Assembly (NCBI GenBank): GCA_001632435.1
Contig: KV423929.1
Coordinates: forward strand, 62,001 to 126,000
Reading direction: 5' to 3'
DNA: 64,000 nucleotides
Source: Calocera cornea HHB12733
Lineage: Eukaryota > Basidiomycota > Dacrymycetes > Dacrymycetales > Dacrymycetaceae
In this document: one piece after another, positions 1 through 12,544 of the stretch
Position numbering within the stretch: the first letter of the stretch is position 1
How the letters are laid out: every line of letters starts with the position of its first letter
Translations under genes and position numbers: made by a program
Notes under the pieces: model-generated
Databases searched by the model: none
Told to the model about the DNA's origin: nothing
The model's input: only the letters and a program-made list of their open reading frames with translations

Positions 1-3000
1 AATATATTGTCATTTACATGAGTCAGCCGTACTCAAGAGAACAGACATACTCCTGTGTTGCTAGCGCCAAGCGCCGGCCGCATATACACAAGGTATATGG
101 CCAACCCAGTTGAGAACAATGCACCGAGTACGTCTGTGCGGACTGCCACCCATCTGTTTCGCCATTTACATCGATTCTCAAGTATCAAATGCAATACGCA
201 CCTATCCAAATTGTGGAAAGCACGAGACGGACGCGTATACGCATCCAACCTCTTGTAGAGCTCCTGCTGGAAAGGTGCTTGCGCCCCGAACGCTCTGATC
301 GACGCTGGATTCAAGAGGGTTGTTGTCAGCTACGCCCGTTCTCTCCATAGGTCTCTAACATACTCATCCCCTCCACAGCTGCTGAGAAGTGGGTGTACAG
401 TGGAGAACGCCAGTTTGACACAAGCCGCTAATGTTTTGGTCAACCAAACGGATACGGCAGAATGATGGAGCTCGCGTACGCGCACTGGCAGCCTTGCGGC
501 AATGAAGATCTGGCCCAGGGTGATTCCGGTCACGGCAATGATGATGCCAGGGATAATAAATATCGGGGCGAATACAATGACAGCCCCGAACTGGATGAGC
601 ATGCTGAGGGTGAAAGAGATAAACATTTGAAGATACTCCGTCAGGGGACCATCAATTGTGCTGATATCCTGGGAGTAGATTAACTATATGAACAGACTTT
701 AGAGAGTCGTGACATGTACCTGAGTGAAGCGAGATATGATCCTCCCCACCGGGGTGACATCAAGCCATCGTAGTGTGGATCCAAGAATCTTCCTGGACAA
801 TGCCTCATGTAAGGCCGAGCTGGCACGCATGCTCGCATAGAGAAACACGATGTACGCCAGGGCGTATAGCACCGAGTTCAAAACAGCAATAGCAGAGAAG
901 ACGCCAAGATAGCTGACGTAGTTGTCAATGCTCATCTGAAGTCATGGTAAAATTTGACTCACAAAGGGATGTACACAGGACCGCCCGATGACTCCTCGAA
1001 AGCACTTGCCCAAACGCCAAGCCACCATGTTCCGCTTGGTTGGATGTCAGTATCGAATTCCAGGCGACGGGAAAATTAAGCCCACATCACGCTGGATACA
1101 TATACTATCAGAGAAGTGCCAAGTATGACGGCCCAAACGGGATAGCCACCAAAGGCGTTGATGAGCAGTTCAACTTCCATACCGTTAACAGCGGTCAAAT
1201 AAGGGGTGGAATTCAGCTACGCACTGGCTGTCCACCTCAAGCGGCCGGACTCAAGTTCTTCATCCACCGTCAACTTTCCGGCTGTTTCAGACACTGCAGG
1301 ATCTCCGTTTTTCTGAGCAGTCACCGCTGCTTGGCTAGTAACGGGGCTTGAAGAGTCATCAGTCGTCTCCAAGGTGTGAACTTCTGGAGTCTTCGCGAAA
1401 GAAGACACATCGCCGCGCCTGGAGATCTGAATGATTCGTGAGGCTAGCGGAGACACCAGGTCGACTGCATGCGTCTGTGTACAGCTCAGTGGTGATGATG
1501 TACTAGAGCGGGAACTGACATACAGCAATAATGATGGTACGACCCGCGGTTAAATCTCCTTGTAAGCAACGGTTGACGATCCATCGTGAGGTGTGCACAT
1601 CGAGAGCAGACAAAACGTCATCCAAAATGATGGTTTGGGCGCTGGAATATATAGCTCTTGCCAGTGTAATGCGAGCCTGGGAAATAGTGAGACGGCGTCG
1701 GCATTTGCGACAAGGTGGAGCGGGACGGCTCACCTTTTGGCCACCAGAGAGGGTCAATCCCTTCTCACCCACCTGTTTTACGCGACATGAGATGGATGGA
1801 CAATGAATGGTACGTGCAGCTATAGCTCACCTCAGTCTGATCTCCTGCACTCAACAATGCTAAATCCTTCTCGAGAGCACACTGGTACATTACTACACAC
1901 ACCATCAGCCCTTCTGACCAGAAGTACTGAGAGTGCAAGCAGCTACCTTTCTTGTATCTTTGCTCATCGTATGGTTCAAGGAACGTGATGTTTTCCTGTC
2001 GTTTGCATCAGCGGCCAATCTCGGCAACATAGCAGGGCACTGCTACCTGAATGGTGGTACTTTGAACCCAGGACTCCTGTGCTGCATAGGCGACACCGTG
2101 AATCGTTGGGAAGGCTACCCAAGAATTCGAGCTCGTGTTCTGTACATGCATCTCTCCAAGAAGACCCAAGATGAGAGATGTCTTGCCACAACCAGTGGGT
2201 CTGATCTCGACGATTAGCTTAGCAGTACAAGCGAAAAATTCCAGCATACCCAGTTATTAGAGTCAATGCTCCGTGATCGAAGACAAGTTCATCTATCTTG
2301 AGGCTGAAGATCCTTCTGTCCGTAGTAGATTCACTCCGTGATTCTGACCAACTGATTTTGACATTCTTCATCCCAATGACGGTATCGTCCGTAGGACGTT
2401 GAATAGGGTCATAGGTTGATGCCACATCGCGGGAGAATTGGTCGAGCATCGGCGACTGAAAACGTCATATTAGTGGCATCACGATGTCACAGGCTCGGTA
2501 TTTACCTCGTTTAAGAAGTTTGTCATACGATTGAAAGAGACCCTGGCTATAACAGTACATGAGCATTGGCGCATATGATGGGTGACATGTGAAGAAAGGA
2601 CCGACCTTGCATGATAGTGGTAATGAAGTAGGGAACACTGCCGAGGTCAAGACGTATAAGATCCAGGACGACGATTGTTGAGAAGATGGAAGCGGCTGTG
2701 AACTCTCAGAAAGGCCGCACTTTTCATCGGCAAGGCGCTTACCATCCAGTTCCTTCCGCATGATAACAGTCTAGATAAGTGGGACATGAAATGATGCTCC
2801 CTGATACAGCACAGGGCGGGTTGCATACATGGAAGGTGAAGGTGACAATGAGAATCAGCACGGGTAGGACATTGCTGAATCATACGTCAGTGGTTGAAAT
2901 GGAGCATGGAGTTCGTCATTCACTTCAATACTGCGCCAAACAGTTCCAGAAACTTTATCGTGCGGACAGACGTCAATTCACTGGTCCTGAGGTCACCGAG

Positions 3001-5149
3001 TTTCTGTATAGTCATACGTTCCCAACCAAACATCTGCTCCTCATTAGACTACATCAATACACGAAAAGATGAGACGAACCTTGATCATACGGATGATGTT
3101 CATAGCTACATCGCAATCTGTCAAGACCTCCCCTGTGAATGATGATGCATGACTTACATTCTGTTATCGCTTGAACTCGGGCTTCCGTCTAAATGCCTTT
3201 CAGTTGGCACTCCTGGATATGGAGCAAATGACATTACCCTCTGCATTTTGACTCCTTGTACCTCATTGATACGCTTCGCCAGCATACCTGGAATGGGCAT
3301 CATTGCAACCATAGATCCCATTCCGACAATCGCAGACCAGCCGAGTATGTTGTACAAGAACCACATACTGATGATCACCTGGAAAGGTAGCATTACGAGG
3401 AGAACGAGAAAATCTCTTGCCCCGAGAATATTGCCGATATCAGCGCCCATAAGCGTATTGATCCGCCCTGCAAGGTGCAGTGTCAGCGGAGGGGCGGCTT
3501 TCTCAGCCGGACCATCAAACGGCTCTACAGATCCCGATGCGACAGTCTCTGATATGTTTGCTGTCGAGCTTTCAGTACCGACGAGGGTGATGGCAGGACT
3601 GTCTTCCGTATTCGTGGTGGTGGCAATGACACTCGCTGCTGAGGACTGAGTTTCCGAAGTGGAGGTAGACGACTCCTCCGACACTCGTAGCCGAAGCGCG
3701 TGACGGAATATTTGCTGGAGGAGAATGTTTTCGGCCTGCACTTGCACGTGCTCCTAAAGGAAAATGAGGCCGAGATCTCGGCTTGTGTCAAAGCCATCCG
3801 ACGTACACCGACAAAGATGTATAGATTCCGGAACAGACTGGCAAGCGTGCCTCCCACCAGTAACGTAGCAATCCAGACCCTGGAAAGACTGTCAAATACT
3901 GAGAAATATGGAAGCCAATAGACCTGCCAAGGTCTGATGGTCGACCCCTGGTTCCCATATTGTAGATATCTCCAATCCGATGTTAGCGTGGCTAGATAGT
4001 GTGAGCAAAGGGCCTTACGACAGTAGGCGATTCAGAGCGAACGGTGTCATGAAGCGCGAGAGCACATCGATAAGAAGGTCGAAGCCGAAGAACAGATACT
4101 CCCAAAAGAAAACTTGCATGATGCCAAAGAACAAGTTTCGATCCTTCAGGCCCTTTCCTCGTCGCACAATGGGATCCATCGCATCGATGCTCCGCTTTTC
4201 GAGATGGGACGACCAGTCGTAATCGGCTAAAGGAGGGAGACTCTCGTATGGCAGGTTCGAGTTCCGATAGGCTGCCATGATGATGGGCTCCGTGAAGGTG
4301 AACGTAAGGAAAGAAAGAATGGATGCCGTCTGCTCCGGATTTGGCTGAAGAGCAGGGTGCTATGGGAGACGTCAGTGGTACCCCGACATTCTGACATCGA
4401 TAACGCACCTCCGGATCCACAGGCACATATGTGCGGGGAATCAGTACCGGAATTACCAAGCCAGAAAGCGTTACCAAGGTGCCTCGCGCATACATCATCC
4501 AAGGAATGTCGTCGTCGGACGGTCTTCCATCGAGGTACATGAGAGGGTAGATGTTTCGGTAAGCGAAGACTCCGAACAGGACGAGAAGTGTGAACGCGGC
4601 ATGAGCGTTGCACACTATTCTGCCTCGGGAGTGTAGGATAGCGCCGAATGTGCAGAGAAGTGTCGCGTAACCCTAGGCGCTTGTAAGACATTGAGTTACG
4701 GAGCCATGTAGAACGTGACTTGCCGATGCAAATGTTGCAATGAGCTCTGCTCGGGCAGGGCAGGTCAGGCTCCAGCCCTCAGTAGACGATCCATTATGAA
4801 ATACAACAGACAAGATCGACAGGATAAATAAGGCTCCCGTACATATAAGTCGAATGAGGTCGTAGGTGAAGACTGTCGTTCCACCGCGAGTGTGGACAGC
4901 CTGTCGAATCCGTCCCGTGATAGACAACTGAGCAGAGGAATCGCCGTTGGTGCTGACAGTTTCTGCGACTTTCCTTGCTGAGGTAAAGGATCGACCAGCT
5001 ACCGTAAGACCTAGGGCGAAGGCAGACAATAGACAGGCGTAGATCGTAAAACTCCGAGAGTCGCGCCAGAGCCCCAAAGAGGAGCAAGCCATCTCCGGAC
5101 TCCAATTCAGAGCGTTGGCGAGGACCTGCTGAGTCCCTATTCCCACCAT
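1..5149 (-). CDS. ABCC-type (MRP) ABC transporter, C-terminus beyond the left edge
   Basis: Multi-exon full-size ABC exporter read leftwards from the ATG at 5147-5149. The N-terminal exons (about 5149-4700) encode hydrophobic helices like the extra N-terminal membrane region of ABCC proteins. TMD1 follows (about 4615-2465). NBD1 lies at about 2449-1503, with Walker A (PTGCGKTS), the signature LSGGQ and a Walker B ending LDD, so Asp stands where the catalytic Glu is expected, a common ABCC asymmetry. The linker (about 1528-1217) leads into TMD2 exons (935-33). NBD2 should lie outside the window. Every exon compared with the two other ABCC genes here could be spliced in frame, so I see no sign of decay. 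Role: ATP-driven export or vacuolar sequestration of conjugated or toxic compounds; substrate unknown. Confidence 0.88.
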
Positions 5150-6046
5150 TACGTACTAGAAGGTTGAATAACATTCGACCAAGTCCACCGATCGCCGCGC
5201 TTTATAGCGAGGAGGCGGTTGGAGATGAAAACCGATGTTGCGCAGCGCAAACTACGCACGTATGCGCCGAAGTAAGGGACCGCGTGCTTGCACGCGACTG
5301 TTTTTGGACAGACGCGTCACTAGTTGCTGTTTCAGGCACCGGGTACCATGCGGACGCAGAGCGGCGGTGAGTCAGCATGGAGACTTGGCTGCGGTGAAAG
5401 ATACCGCATGCGGGAATACCAAGATCTTGAGCTGTGCATGGCGTCATGGACTGAGCCGAAGCGATCTCTGGCCCCCGGACAACACGCGCGCAGCTTCGCA
5501 GCCACCGTGTCCAGCGGTCACAGTAGTGGTACGTTGGTCGGAGTTCGCGCGCTGCGCTGCGATATCAGAACAATATGATAGGTATCACCCACCAGAAGCA
5601 ACACGCACTCCGCCTTGCTTGATGACACCCGGTACTCATGAACGCTGTCAACAAGCACCAATGAAAGACGTGTGGTGCAGCGTAGTTCCAGCTTACAGTA
5701 GTTCCCTTCGCGCGTCCGAGGCCCGGTCGGCCATCTCCTTTTGGGTAATGATCAGCAGTTTCGCTGGTGATTGAATGTGTCCATGATATCGATCTCGATG
5801 ACACCTCGACCCGTGGCGGCCTTTACGGCTTGAGCGGATACTTGTTGGGATAATATCATCAATGCCGACATCACGAGAGCTCGAGCGCGAGGGCAGGGTC
5901 AAGACACGAACGCGTCCACGGAATCTGTTTGAAATTTCCTGTCACGTCCAGCGCACCACCAATCTCCTGCGCAACATATACCCTCAACGAATTATTTACT
6001 TGCTTTATCACGGTTATCCGAAGGAATACAGGAGGTGGTTGCAGAG
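5150..6046. other. Divergent intergenic region between the ABCC gene and the importin gene
   Basis: About 0.9 kb upstream of both flanking genes, so it probably holds both promoters. The open frames here have no recognisable protein features and overlap in several frames. No clear TATA box or repeat was seen. Confidence 0.5.
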
Positions 6047-9000
6047 ATGGACGCGTCTGCGCTGGCAAATCTGTTCACTGCGACGTACTCAGTCGACCAG
6101 AATGTCAGGATGGCGGCTGAGATCGAGATTCGGAAGGTCTGACCGTTCCTCCTACCTCCATTAACCTTTTCTTATGCTAGTCCTTCCACACTAGGTGGCG
6201 TCCTTCGACGCGTTTATACCTGCTGTGATACAGATAATTGGTGCTGCCGAGGTACCAAAGTGAGTGAGCCCGCTTGCTGCGGGGTTGTGTGTTCCTGATC
6301 TCGGTTTAGCGCAACGCGCCAAGCGACTGCTGTCTACCTCAAGAATCGCTTTACTTCTGGACTTGTTCAAGACTCAGCCGACTCCGACAAGGCTATTGCT
6401 GCCCTCAAACCAGCCATACTTCCGCTGCTTGGAACATCACCATCGCACTCCATCACATCCATCTTGCAAACAACCTTGGGCTACCTCGTGAAGGCTACTT
6501 GGCCAGAGGCATGGCCCGAGCTGGAAGGGGATGTGCGTGGTCTGCTCGTGAGCGGAGGGGCGAAGGAGACATTCGTCGGACTGGTGTGTCTGCTGGAGAT
6601 GTTGAAGGCGTTTAGGTACGCCCCGGTTATGCCTCATCGTGTGCCTGAGCTGATCGCCTCGCCAACAGATACGGAAGTAGCTCTCATGTGGCTAACGTGA
6701 CGGCACGCCTCTTCCCTCTGCTCCACCCACTCGCGAGCAGGTCCTTAACGGCCAACCCTACGCATGATGAGGCAGAAGTACTACATCTGGTCGTGAAGTG
6801 CTACTGGATGTCTATACAACAGGATCTGGCACCATGCTTGCAAGAGTCCGACAGCATCATGCCCTGGGGGTATGTGCTTGCAACCCATGCTTGTCGCGTC
6901 ACTCACAAGTCTTCTTAGATCCTTGTTCCTTCAGATTGTGTCCCACCAAATACTGTTGTCAGCACAAGGTATATCACCGGATAATCTCGATGAACTGGCT
7001 GGAACACCGTACTGGAAGACGAAGAAGTGGGCGTTCCGCGTCTTGAACCGATTATTCGCAAAGTAGATTCTTCAGACCATATTGTGTTCTGTAATTGACA
7101 GCAGTGCAGGTACGGCAACCCATCCCAACTCCCGACCATGCACAAGAAGACATACATGCCTTTTGCCACCAAATTTATGGCCTCCTTCGCTCCAGAGATC
7201 CTTCGACGGTATCTGTCCCAGGTTGACTTGTACATCACAGCTCAACGATCCAATAATTGGGAGCAAGGCTGGATGACAGACCGGTGCTCATGTCTCATCC
7301 TCGATTTCCTCTCCGAAAGGTGATTGGCGTCTCCTCAGCTCGAGACGTCCATCTGACAATTGTGCGATAGTATCAAACCGAAGTCGACATGGGAGCTCTT
7401 GAAGCCGCATGCAACTGACCTTATCCGCCACTTCATCTTCCCGATGCTGTGCTTCACAGCTCGGAAGGGAGAGCTTTGGGAGTCCGATCCTGTGACTTTC
7501 GTCCAAGAATCTCTTGGCAGCTTCGAAGACTTAGGTTGGCCAGATCCTCACGCAATCGCTTTCATCCTTCGCCTTGCTCGAAGTCGCGCCAAGACATCAT
7601 ATCAGCCTATTCTCACCCACATCTCCGACATCCTTGCCCAATATCCTACTTCGCAAGGTCCCGAAGCCAAATACGGCGCACTAACGATGATCATGGCTCT
7701 TGACGATATTTTCATGAATAATCCGTTGTCCAAGGCGCATGTCAACAACGTCTTGACCCAGCACGTCATCCCAGAAATATCAAGCCCGCATGCAACTATG
7801 CGCAGCATCGCATGCGAAGTCATCACAAAGTTTGAGGAGAATGGCATATCATGGGCTGATGGAGTAGGTCTATGAATACAACATAAGGCTTGCTCACTGA
7901 CCGTTGGTTCCAGCAACTGTTGAGCACTTTCCAGCAAATCATGGCAGCTATGAGGGATCCGGAGCTGCCAGTCAGAGTGAATGCATCCTTCGCATTCTCC
8001 AGTATGATGGAGCAACCAGAAGGCACGTTGTCTTTGCTGCCTCGACGCTCGCCATATTAATCCTCCTAAAGTACGGCCTTTGATTGCCCCACATGTTGGA
8101 GAGATCATCCAGGCACTGCTGAAGCTATCGGACGAGCTCGGCCTGGACACTTTGTCCGCTGCATTGGATAACGTCGTGGCTTACTTTGCCGACGAGCTGA
8201 AGGCCTTGGCACTTCCCATTATTGTTCATCTGGTATGTAAAGACACCGGAGCTCAGACACGTTATCATAATTGACGTGTACCCAGCGCGAATCATACACC
8301 ACCCTGTTCGGCCAAATCGAGGATTCACGTGCACAAGGAGAAGCGAACAATGTCGATGAGATCACTGACAAGACCATGGCTGCGATTGGCGTCCTCCGGA
8401 CCATGGGAGTGGTAAGAGGGCTGTAGTACCATGCGAACCGCGTGCTCAGGCCATGCAGATCATCGATTCTCAAAAGGATTCGCCGGACCTACTAGAAGCA
8501 ATACAGCAGGCTGTCTTACCGATCATCCTCACGACTCTGCAACAAGACAACGTTGGTGAGTTCGGGTAATGCCCGAAGGTTTCCCCCGTGCTCATCATGG
8601 TCCTCAGATATGTTCGACGAGATCTACACGCTGACTGATTCCCTGCTCACTCAACTAAACCGAATATCTCCATACATGTGGCAAGTCTTCGAGGCGACGT
8701 ACAAAGCTTTCGAAGTTCTTTCCGTCGACTACTTTGAAGGTACAGTTCTATGCTACAACGACTCGGTGCCGTGACTTAATATCATTACTAGACATGATGC
8801 CTGTCTTGTCGTTCTTCATTGAGAATGGAGCAACTGTCCTCACTGAACGACCAGACTATTGCAGCATGATTGTTCACATGTATGAGACTATCGCTTTTGA
8901 AGACAGCGCAGGCGCATGGGATCGTAGATCTGTATGCATGATTGTGGAGACTTTCCTTATGCACACACCAGGACTGCTCGTTCAGGTGCGCCCGATACCC

Positions 9001-9964
9001 GCGCTGATCGATGTGACATTCATAGGATGTCTCAGTTTATTCCCAGACTCGTGGCAGCTACGATCCGTATTCTGATGCTTGACGCGAAAGATACTCCTCA
9101 ACGAACACAGAAAGTCAACATTCTGTTTTCTCTCCTTCTTGTATATCCGATAGACACACTCGACGCTCTGGAACAAGCAGGCAAGACAAGCTGGGCATTC
9201 GAGCAGATGTTACATGAAGTTCCAAAATTGGAGAGGGTGCATGATCTGCAACTCGTGATCATTACGCTATCGAGGCTCATGGAGCAGCAACCAGAGCAAT
9301 TGCCTTCGACCGTAATCGATGCATGGCCAAGTCTGTTACGGGCAGTCCTGCATTGCTTCGCTGCTCTGCCCGCAGCTGAAAATAGTACGTCCCATACCTC
9401 CTCATCCAACCTCCTCAGCTCATACTTTGCCAGAACGAGACGAAATGGCGAAACAGGCCGTTGAGCAGAATAACGATGAGATGGGCGAAGGTGAGGAGGA
9501 GGGTGATGCTGATGATGCTGCAATGGATGACGATGAAGATGAGGAAGTGGAGGGTGAATGGGATGAAGATGGTACGTGCCATCACCTTGATCATTTTCTA
9601 GAAGCTAACTTGTGCTCGCCTAGATGATGTCGTTGACGAGGAAACGGAGTACATGAATCAGTTAGCTGAGGAGGCTGCTCGACTGCAAGCGAACGCTGCG
9701 GCTCTCATGTCTGGACAGCCTCTATCAACCTTACAAGCGGGTGAGGACGACGAGGACGAGGACGAAGAGGAGGACGACGTGGATTGGTTCTACGAGACGG
9801 CAGTGGACAAGGTCGACCCATACGTCAAGTTCACCACTTCGCTGAACACGTTCCAGACGGTGAACCCTCAGGCCTATGTGGCCGCAACCAGTGCCGTGGG
9901 TCAGGACGGTCAAGTGGCCCTAATGGAAATAAGGAAGTTGGCTATGGAACGAAGTGGTACCTGA
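6047..9964 (+). CDS. Importin-beta family nuclear transport receptor (importin-7/8, Nmd5/Sxm1-like)
   Basis: Multi-exon karyopherin starting at ATG 6047. The first exon (MDASALANLFTATYS, then QNVRMAAEIEIRK) and the exon with RQATAVYLKNR form the importin-beta N-terminal Ran-binding repeat. The middle consists of helical HEAT-like stretches, for example the exon at 7372-7875. The C-terminus is strongly acidic (about 9470-9780, runs of D/E). It is followed by a DWFYETAVDKVDPYVKF segment, the arrangement typical of importin-7/8, Nmd5 and Sxm1. The stop is TGA at 9962-9964. Expected role: RanGTP-regulated import of ribosomal proteins, histones or other cargo through the nuclear pore. All exons appear open. 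The next gene is convergent. Confidence 0.87.
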
Positions 9965-10281
9965 GGCGGTGGAGATGGAATTTTGCTTTGACATCTTGGG
10001 CATTTGTAAACTATGTTAGGCCTCGCGTCATCAGCGGTAATTGCATTATTTCTCCGCCAGATCACTTCCCAAGAGAGGCGCCAATTGGCTTCTCGACCGG
10101 GGCCTAGCACGGTGGTCGGGGCATCCACCTGACAGAAGGAACACAAGCATTATGCTCGCAGTGGTGATTTGCAGGGCAAAGTCGGTTCATTTTACAAATG
10201 GTCCAGGAGCAAGGAAAATAAATCAAGTTCGCTGGGCCCGGCTTATACCAGGCACTCCTCTCCGCTTCCACACCGCAACCT
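9965..10281. other. Convergent 3' intergenic region
   Basis: About 0.3 kb between the ends of the importin gene and the membrane-protein gene. Nothing recognisable beyond presumptive 3' UTRs. Confidence 0.5.
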
Positions 10282-11850
10282 CTAATCTCTCGCCGCGCGA
10301 GCCGGAGCAGCAGGCATCTCAATGCTCCTCAGCGCCTCCTCGAGTCGTCTCGCGACCTCCGCGTCCCTCGTCCCCTCCTCTCCCAGCTCGACCGCTTCCC
10401 CGGCCTCAACCTGCGCAGGGCTCGGGCTCCTCCGACCTCTTCCGCTCCTCACGCTCCTCTGGCTGTTCGTACTCGCCATCCGCCGCAGCGCGCCCTGCAA
10501 AAGCAACACACTTCCGCGGGTGTTGCCGTACTCAGGCGGGGCGGGGCCGACGATCACCTCGTCCTCCACGTCGCCTGTCCCATGCTCTCGGACGCCGATC
10601 GCTGCTCGGTAGCTTGGCAGCGGGCCACGGTTCCACGGGGCGGCGTAGCGCATCAGGAAGCTCTGCGGGCCCTCGTCCACCGGTGCGTCCGCCATGCCGT
10701 CACTGCCGTCCCCTCGAGACTGGAAGCGTCCGAGGTGCAGCACTGCGCCCAACGCGCTGCCAGCGGTGACGGGGATGGATGTGGGACGGAGATGATGCCT
10801 CCGTTGCTGGATGAGCTGGAACAGCAGACGGTCGAGCACGAGCAGCTCTAGGATCGTCCCAATCGCGAATGCCACATGGAGGAAGATGACGCCGGAGAGG
10901 AGCATTGCCTGCGCACTGCCGGTGCCGTCGCTGGTCCCGTTGCTTCCGGTACCGTCATGGTCCGCGTTGGACATGCTACCCGTCGTGCTGTTCCCCGCGC
11001 CGTCCGCGCCCAGCGTGGCATTGGCGTTGCCCGCGAGAGGGGTGACGCCACCACCGGAGAGACCGGGATCCGTGGTGTTGAAGGCGGTGGAGTTGAAGCC
11101 AGGCGTACCAGTCACATTCAGAGGAAGCGTTCCGTTGCTCGACGCGTCCAGCGGAGACGGCATTTGCGGGGCGATGACCGCTGCGACTGGTGCTGTCCCG
11201 TTGCTGAGCACCACGGCGGCTACGATACCCGCATTACCGGTCGCACCGATGGCTCCCGACGTGGCGGCTGTCATCGAAGATGCCGGAGCCGATTGGAAAT
11301 GCATCGCTGCTAGTGCCCAGCCCGCGATCGTCCCCGGCAGCGCGAGGAGCACGACGATGAAAAAGGCGAGGGTAGTGACGTGCAGCCCGAAGACCGTGTG
11401 CACCTTCTTTTTCCTCGTCTCTCCCGAACCTGCTGTTGAGAGGCGCTGTGAGCGAGGACTGAGTACATGCAGAAGACGCGCGGCGCGACCGGGGCTCGAG
11501 GTGCTTGGGGAACCGCGTGTGGAGCCGGAGGGAGTGCGCGGGAGGGGCGTTCCTGGCGGTGGGGGGACATAGTTGAGCTCGCCGACTTTGCGCGGGATGG
11601 GGGGAGCTTCGAAGCGCGGTGGAGAGGTGGAGGATGTTGCCACGGGTCGAGGAGAAAGCGGGAGTGGGATGAGGAATGGTGGTGCGGAGGAGGATGAGGC
11701 GATGGGGGACGAGACCGTCAGGGGTGGCGGGGGTATCGCAGGCGATCCGGGGTTGTATGCGGCTCCTGAGGCAGGGGTATGCAGTGGAGAGGACACAGGA
11801 GAGGAGCGGAGAGGGGTTGTAGGGGCGAGGTCAGGCGAAGTACCAGGCAT
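10282..11850 (-). CDS. Two-TM protein with N-glycosylation-rich loop and PPxY motif, function unknown
   Basis: Single open frame of 522 residues. Residues 1-145 are Pro/Ser/Thr-rich and probably disordered and cytosolic. A hydrophobic helix lies at about 155-182 and a second at about 314-341. Between them is a Gly/Ala/Thr/Asn-rich loop holding at least seven N-x-S/T sequons (NGT, NVT, NST, NTT, NAT and others), so it is probably luminal or extracellular. The C-terminal cytosolic tail is charged and contains PPEY at about 438-441, a PPxY motif of the kind bound by WW domains of Rsp5/Nedd4 ubiquitin ligases. I recognise no catalytic domain. The start is the only ATG that keeps the whole Pro-rich leader. 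It could be a basidiomycete-specific surface or sorting protein. Confidence 0.72.
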   Translation of the reverse strand: MPGTSPDLAPTTPLRSSPVSSPLHTPASGAAYNPGSPAIPPPPLTVSSPIASSSSAPPFLIPLPLSPRPVATSSTSPPRFEAPPIPRKVGELNYVPPPPGTPLPRTPSGSTRGSPSTSSPGRAARLLHVLSPRSQRLSTAGSGETRKKKVHTVFGLHVTTLAFFIVVLLALPGTIAGWALAAMHFQSAPASSMTAATSGAIGATGNAGIVAAVVLSNGTAPVAAVIAPQMPSPLDASSNGTLPLNVTGTPGFNSTAFNTTDPGLSGGGVTPLAGNANATLGADGAGNSTTGSMSNADHDGTGSNGTSDGTGSAQAMLLSGVIFLHVAFAIGTILELLVLDRLLFQLIQQRRHHLRPTSIPVTAGSALGAVLHLGRFQSRGDGSDGMADAPVDEGPQSFLMRYAAPWNRGPLPSYRAAIGVREHGTGDVEDEVIVGPAPPEYGNTRGSVLLLQGALRRMASTNSQRSVRSGRGRRSPSPAQVEAGEAVELGEEGTRDAEVARRLEEALRSIEMPAAPARAARD

Positions 11851-12544
11851 TTTGTCCGAGCTGATAGTTGGACAGCGGACAGATAACGATACAGAGGATG
11901 AGAGGAGCCTTCAAGATAGCTTGAAGTGTCGATAGCTTCGGATTGCAATGCCCAGGTTGCAGGCAAGAGTGTCGTGAACGATTGTTGGTGAGTGGTTCGG
12001 TCGCCTTCTTATCTCGATTTGGTGGGAGCAGACAAATCGCACAGCGAGTTGTCTACGAACTAGTGTTGTCGAATTGTACAGTACGATGTGTCGTCGCACT
12101 GCCAGCAGCCGGTGTCGAAGCCTTGCTTGCTTGTAGATGACCGGGGCCGGGCAGAGCTGGCGAGGGGTGGTGGTCGATACAGTGAGAGATGGAGGTTGTG
12201 CATCCCGCCCAATCCGCGCGTTATCGCCCACCCGGCGTCGCTGCCAGCCATGCGAGCTTCCTGCTACCCGCCTCCTCCTCCATAGCTGTCGACAATGGGC
12301 CCGCGGCCGGTCTCGACGACGACGGGAGGAAGGCGGTGACAGTGGCTGGGAGCGGAAGTGGACAGTGACGGTCGCCTTGCCATCGTGCTTCCTCAGTTCG
12401 CAGCCCAGGCTCTTGTCCGTCGCGACAGGTTACCCGGTCAGGGTCTAGACCCACCGCCACAGCCCACCAAAGAAATCAACTCACGTGATCAATGTTATTG
12501 GCAAACCGTGCGCGGCGAGGGCCGAGATAGGCACAACTTCATCT
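11851..12544. other. Intergenic region upstream of the two-TM gene
   Basis: About 0.7 kb holding the promoter of the gene at 10282-11850 and the 3' end of the DUF6533 gene at 12545. Short overlapping frames only. Confidence 0.45.

Noticed and set aside
10041..10769. 242-codon plus-strand frame
   Set aside because: Antisense shadow of the two-TM protein gene; Ser/Pro/Arg low complexity.
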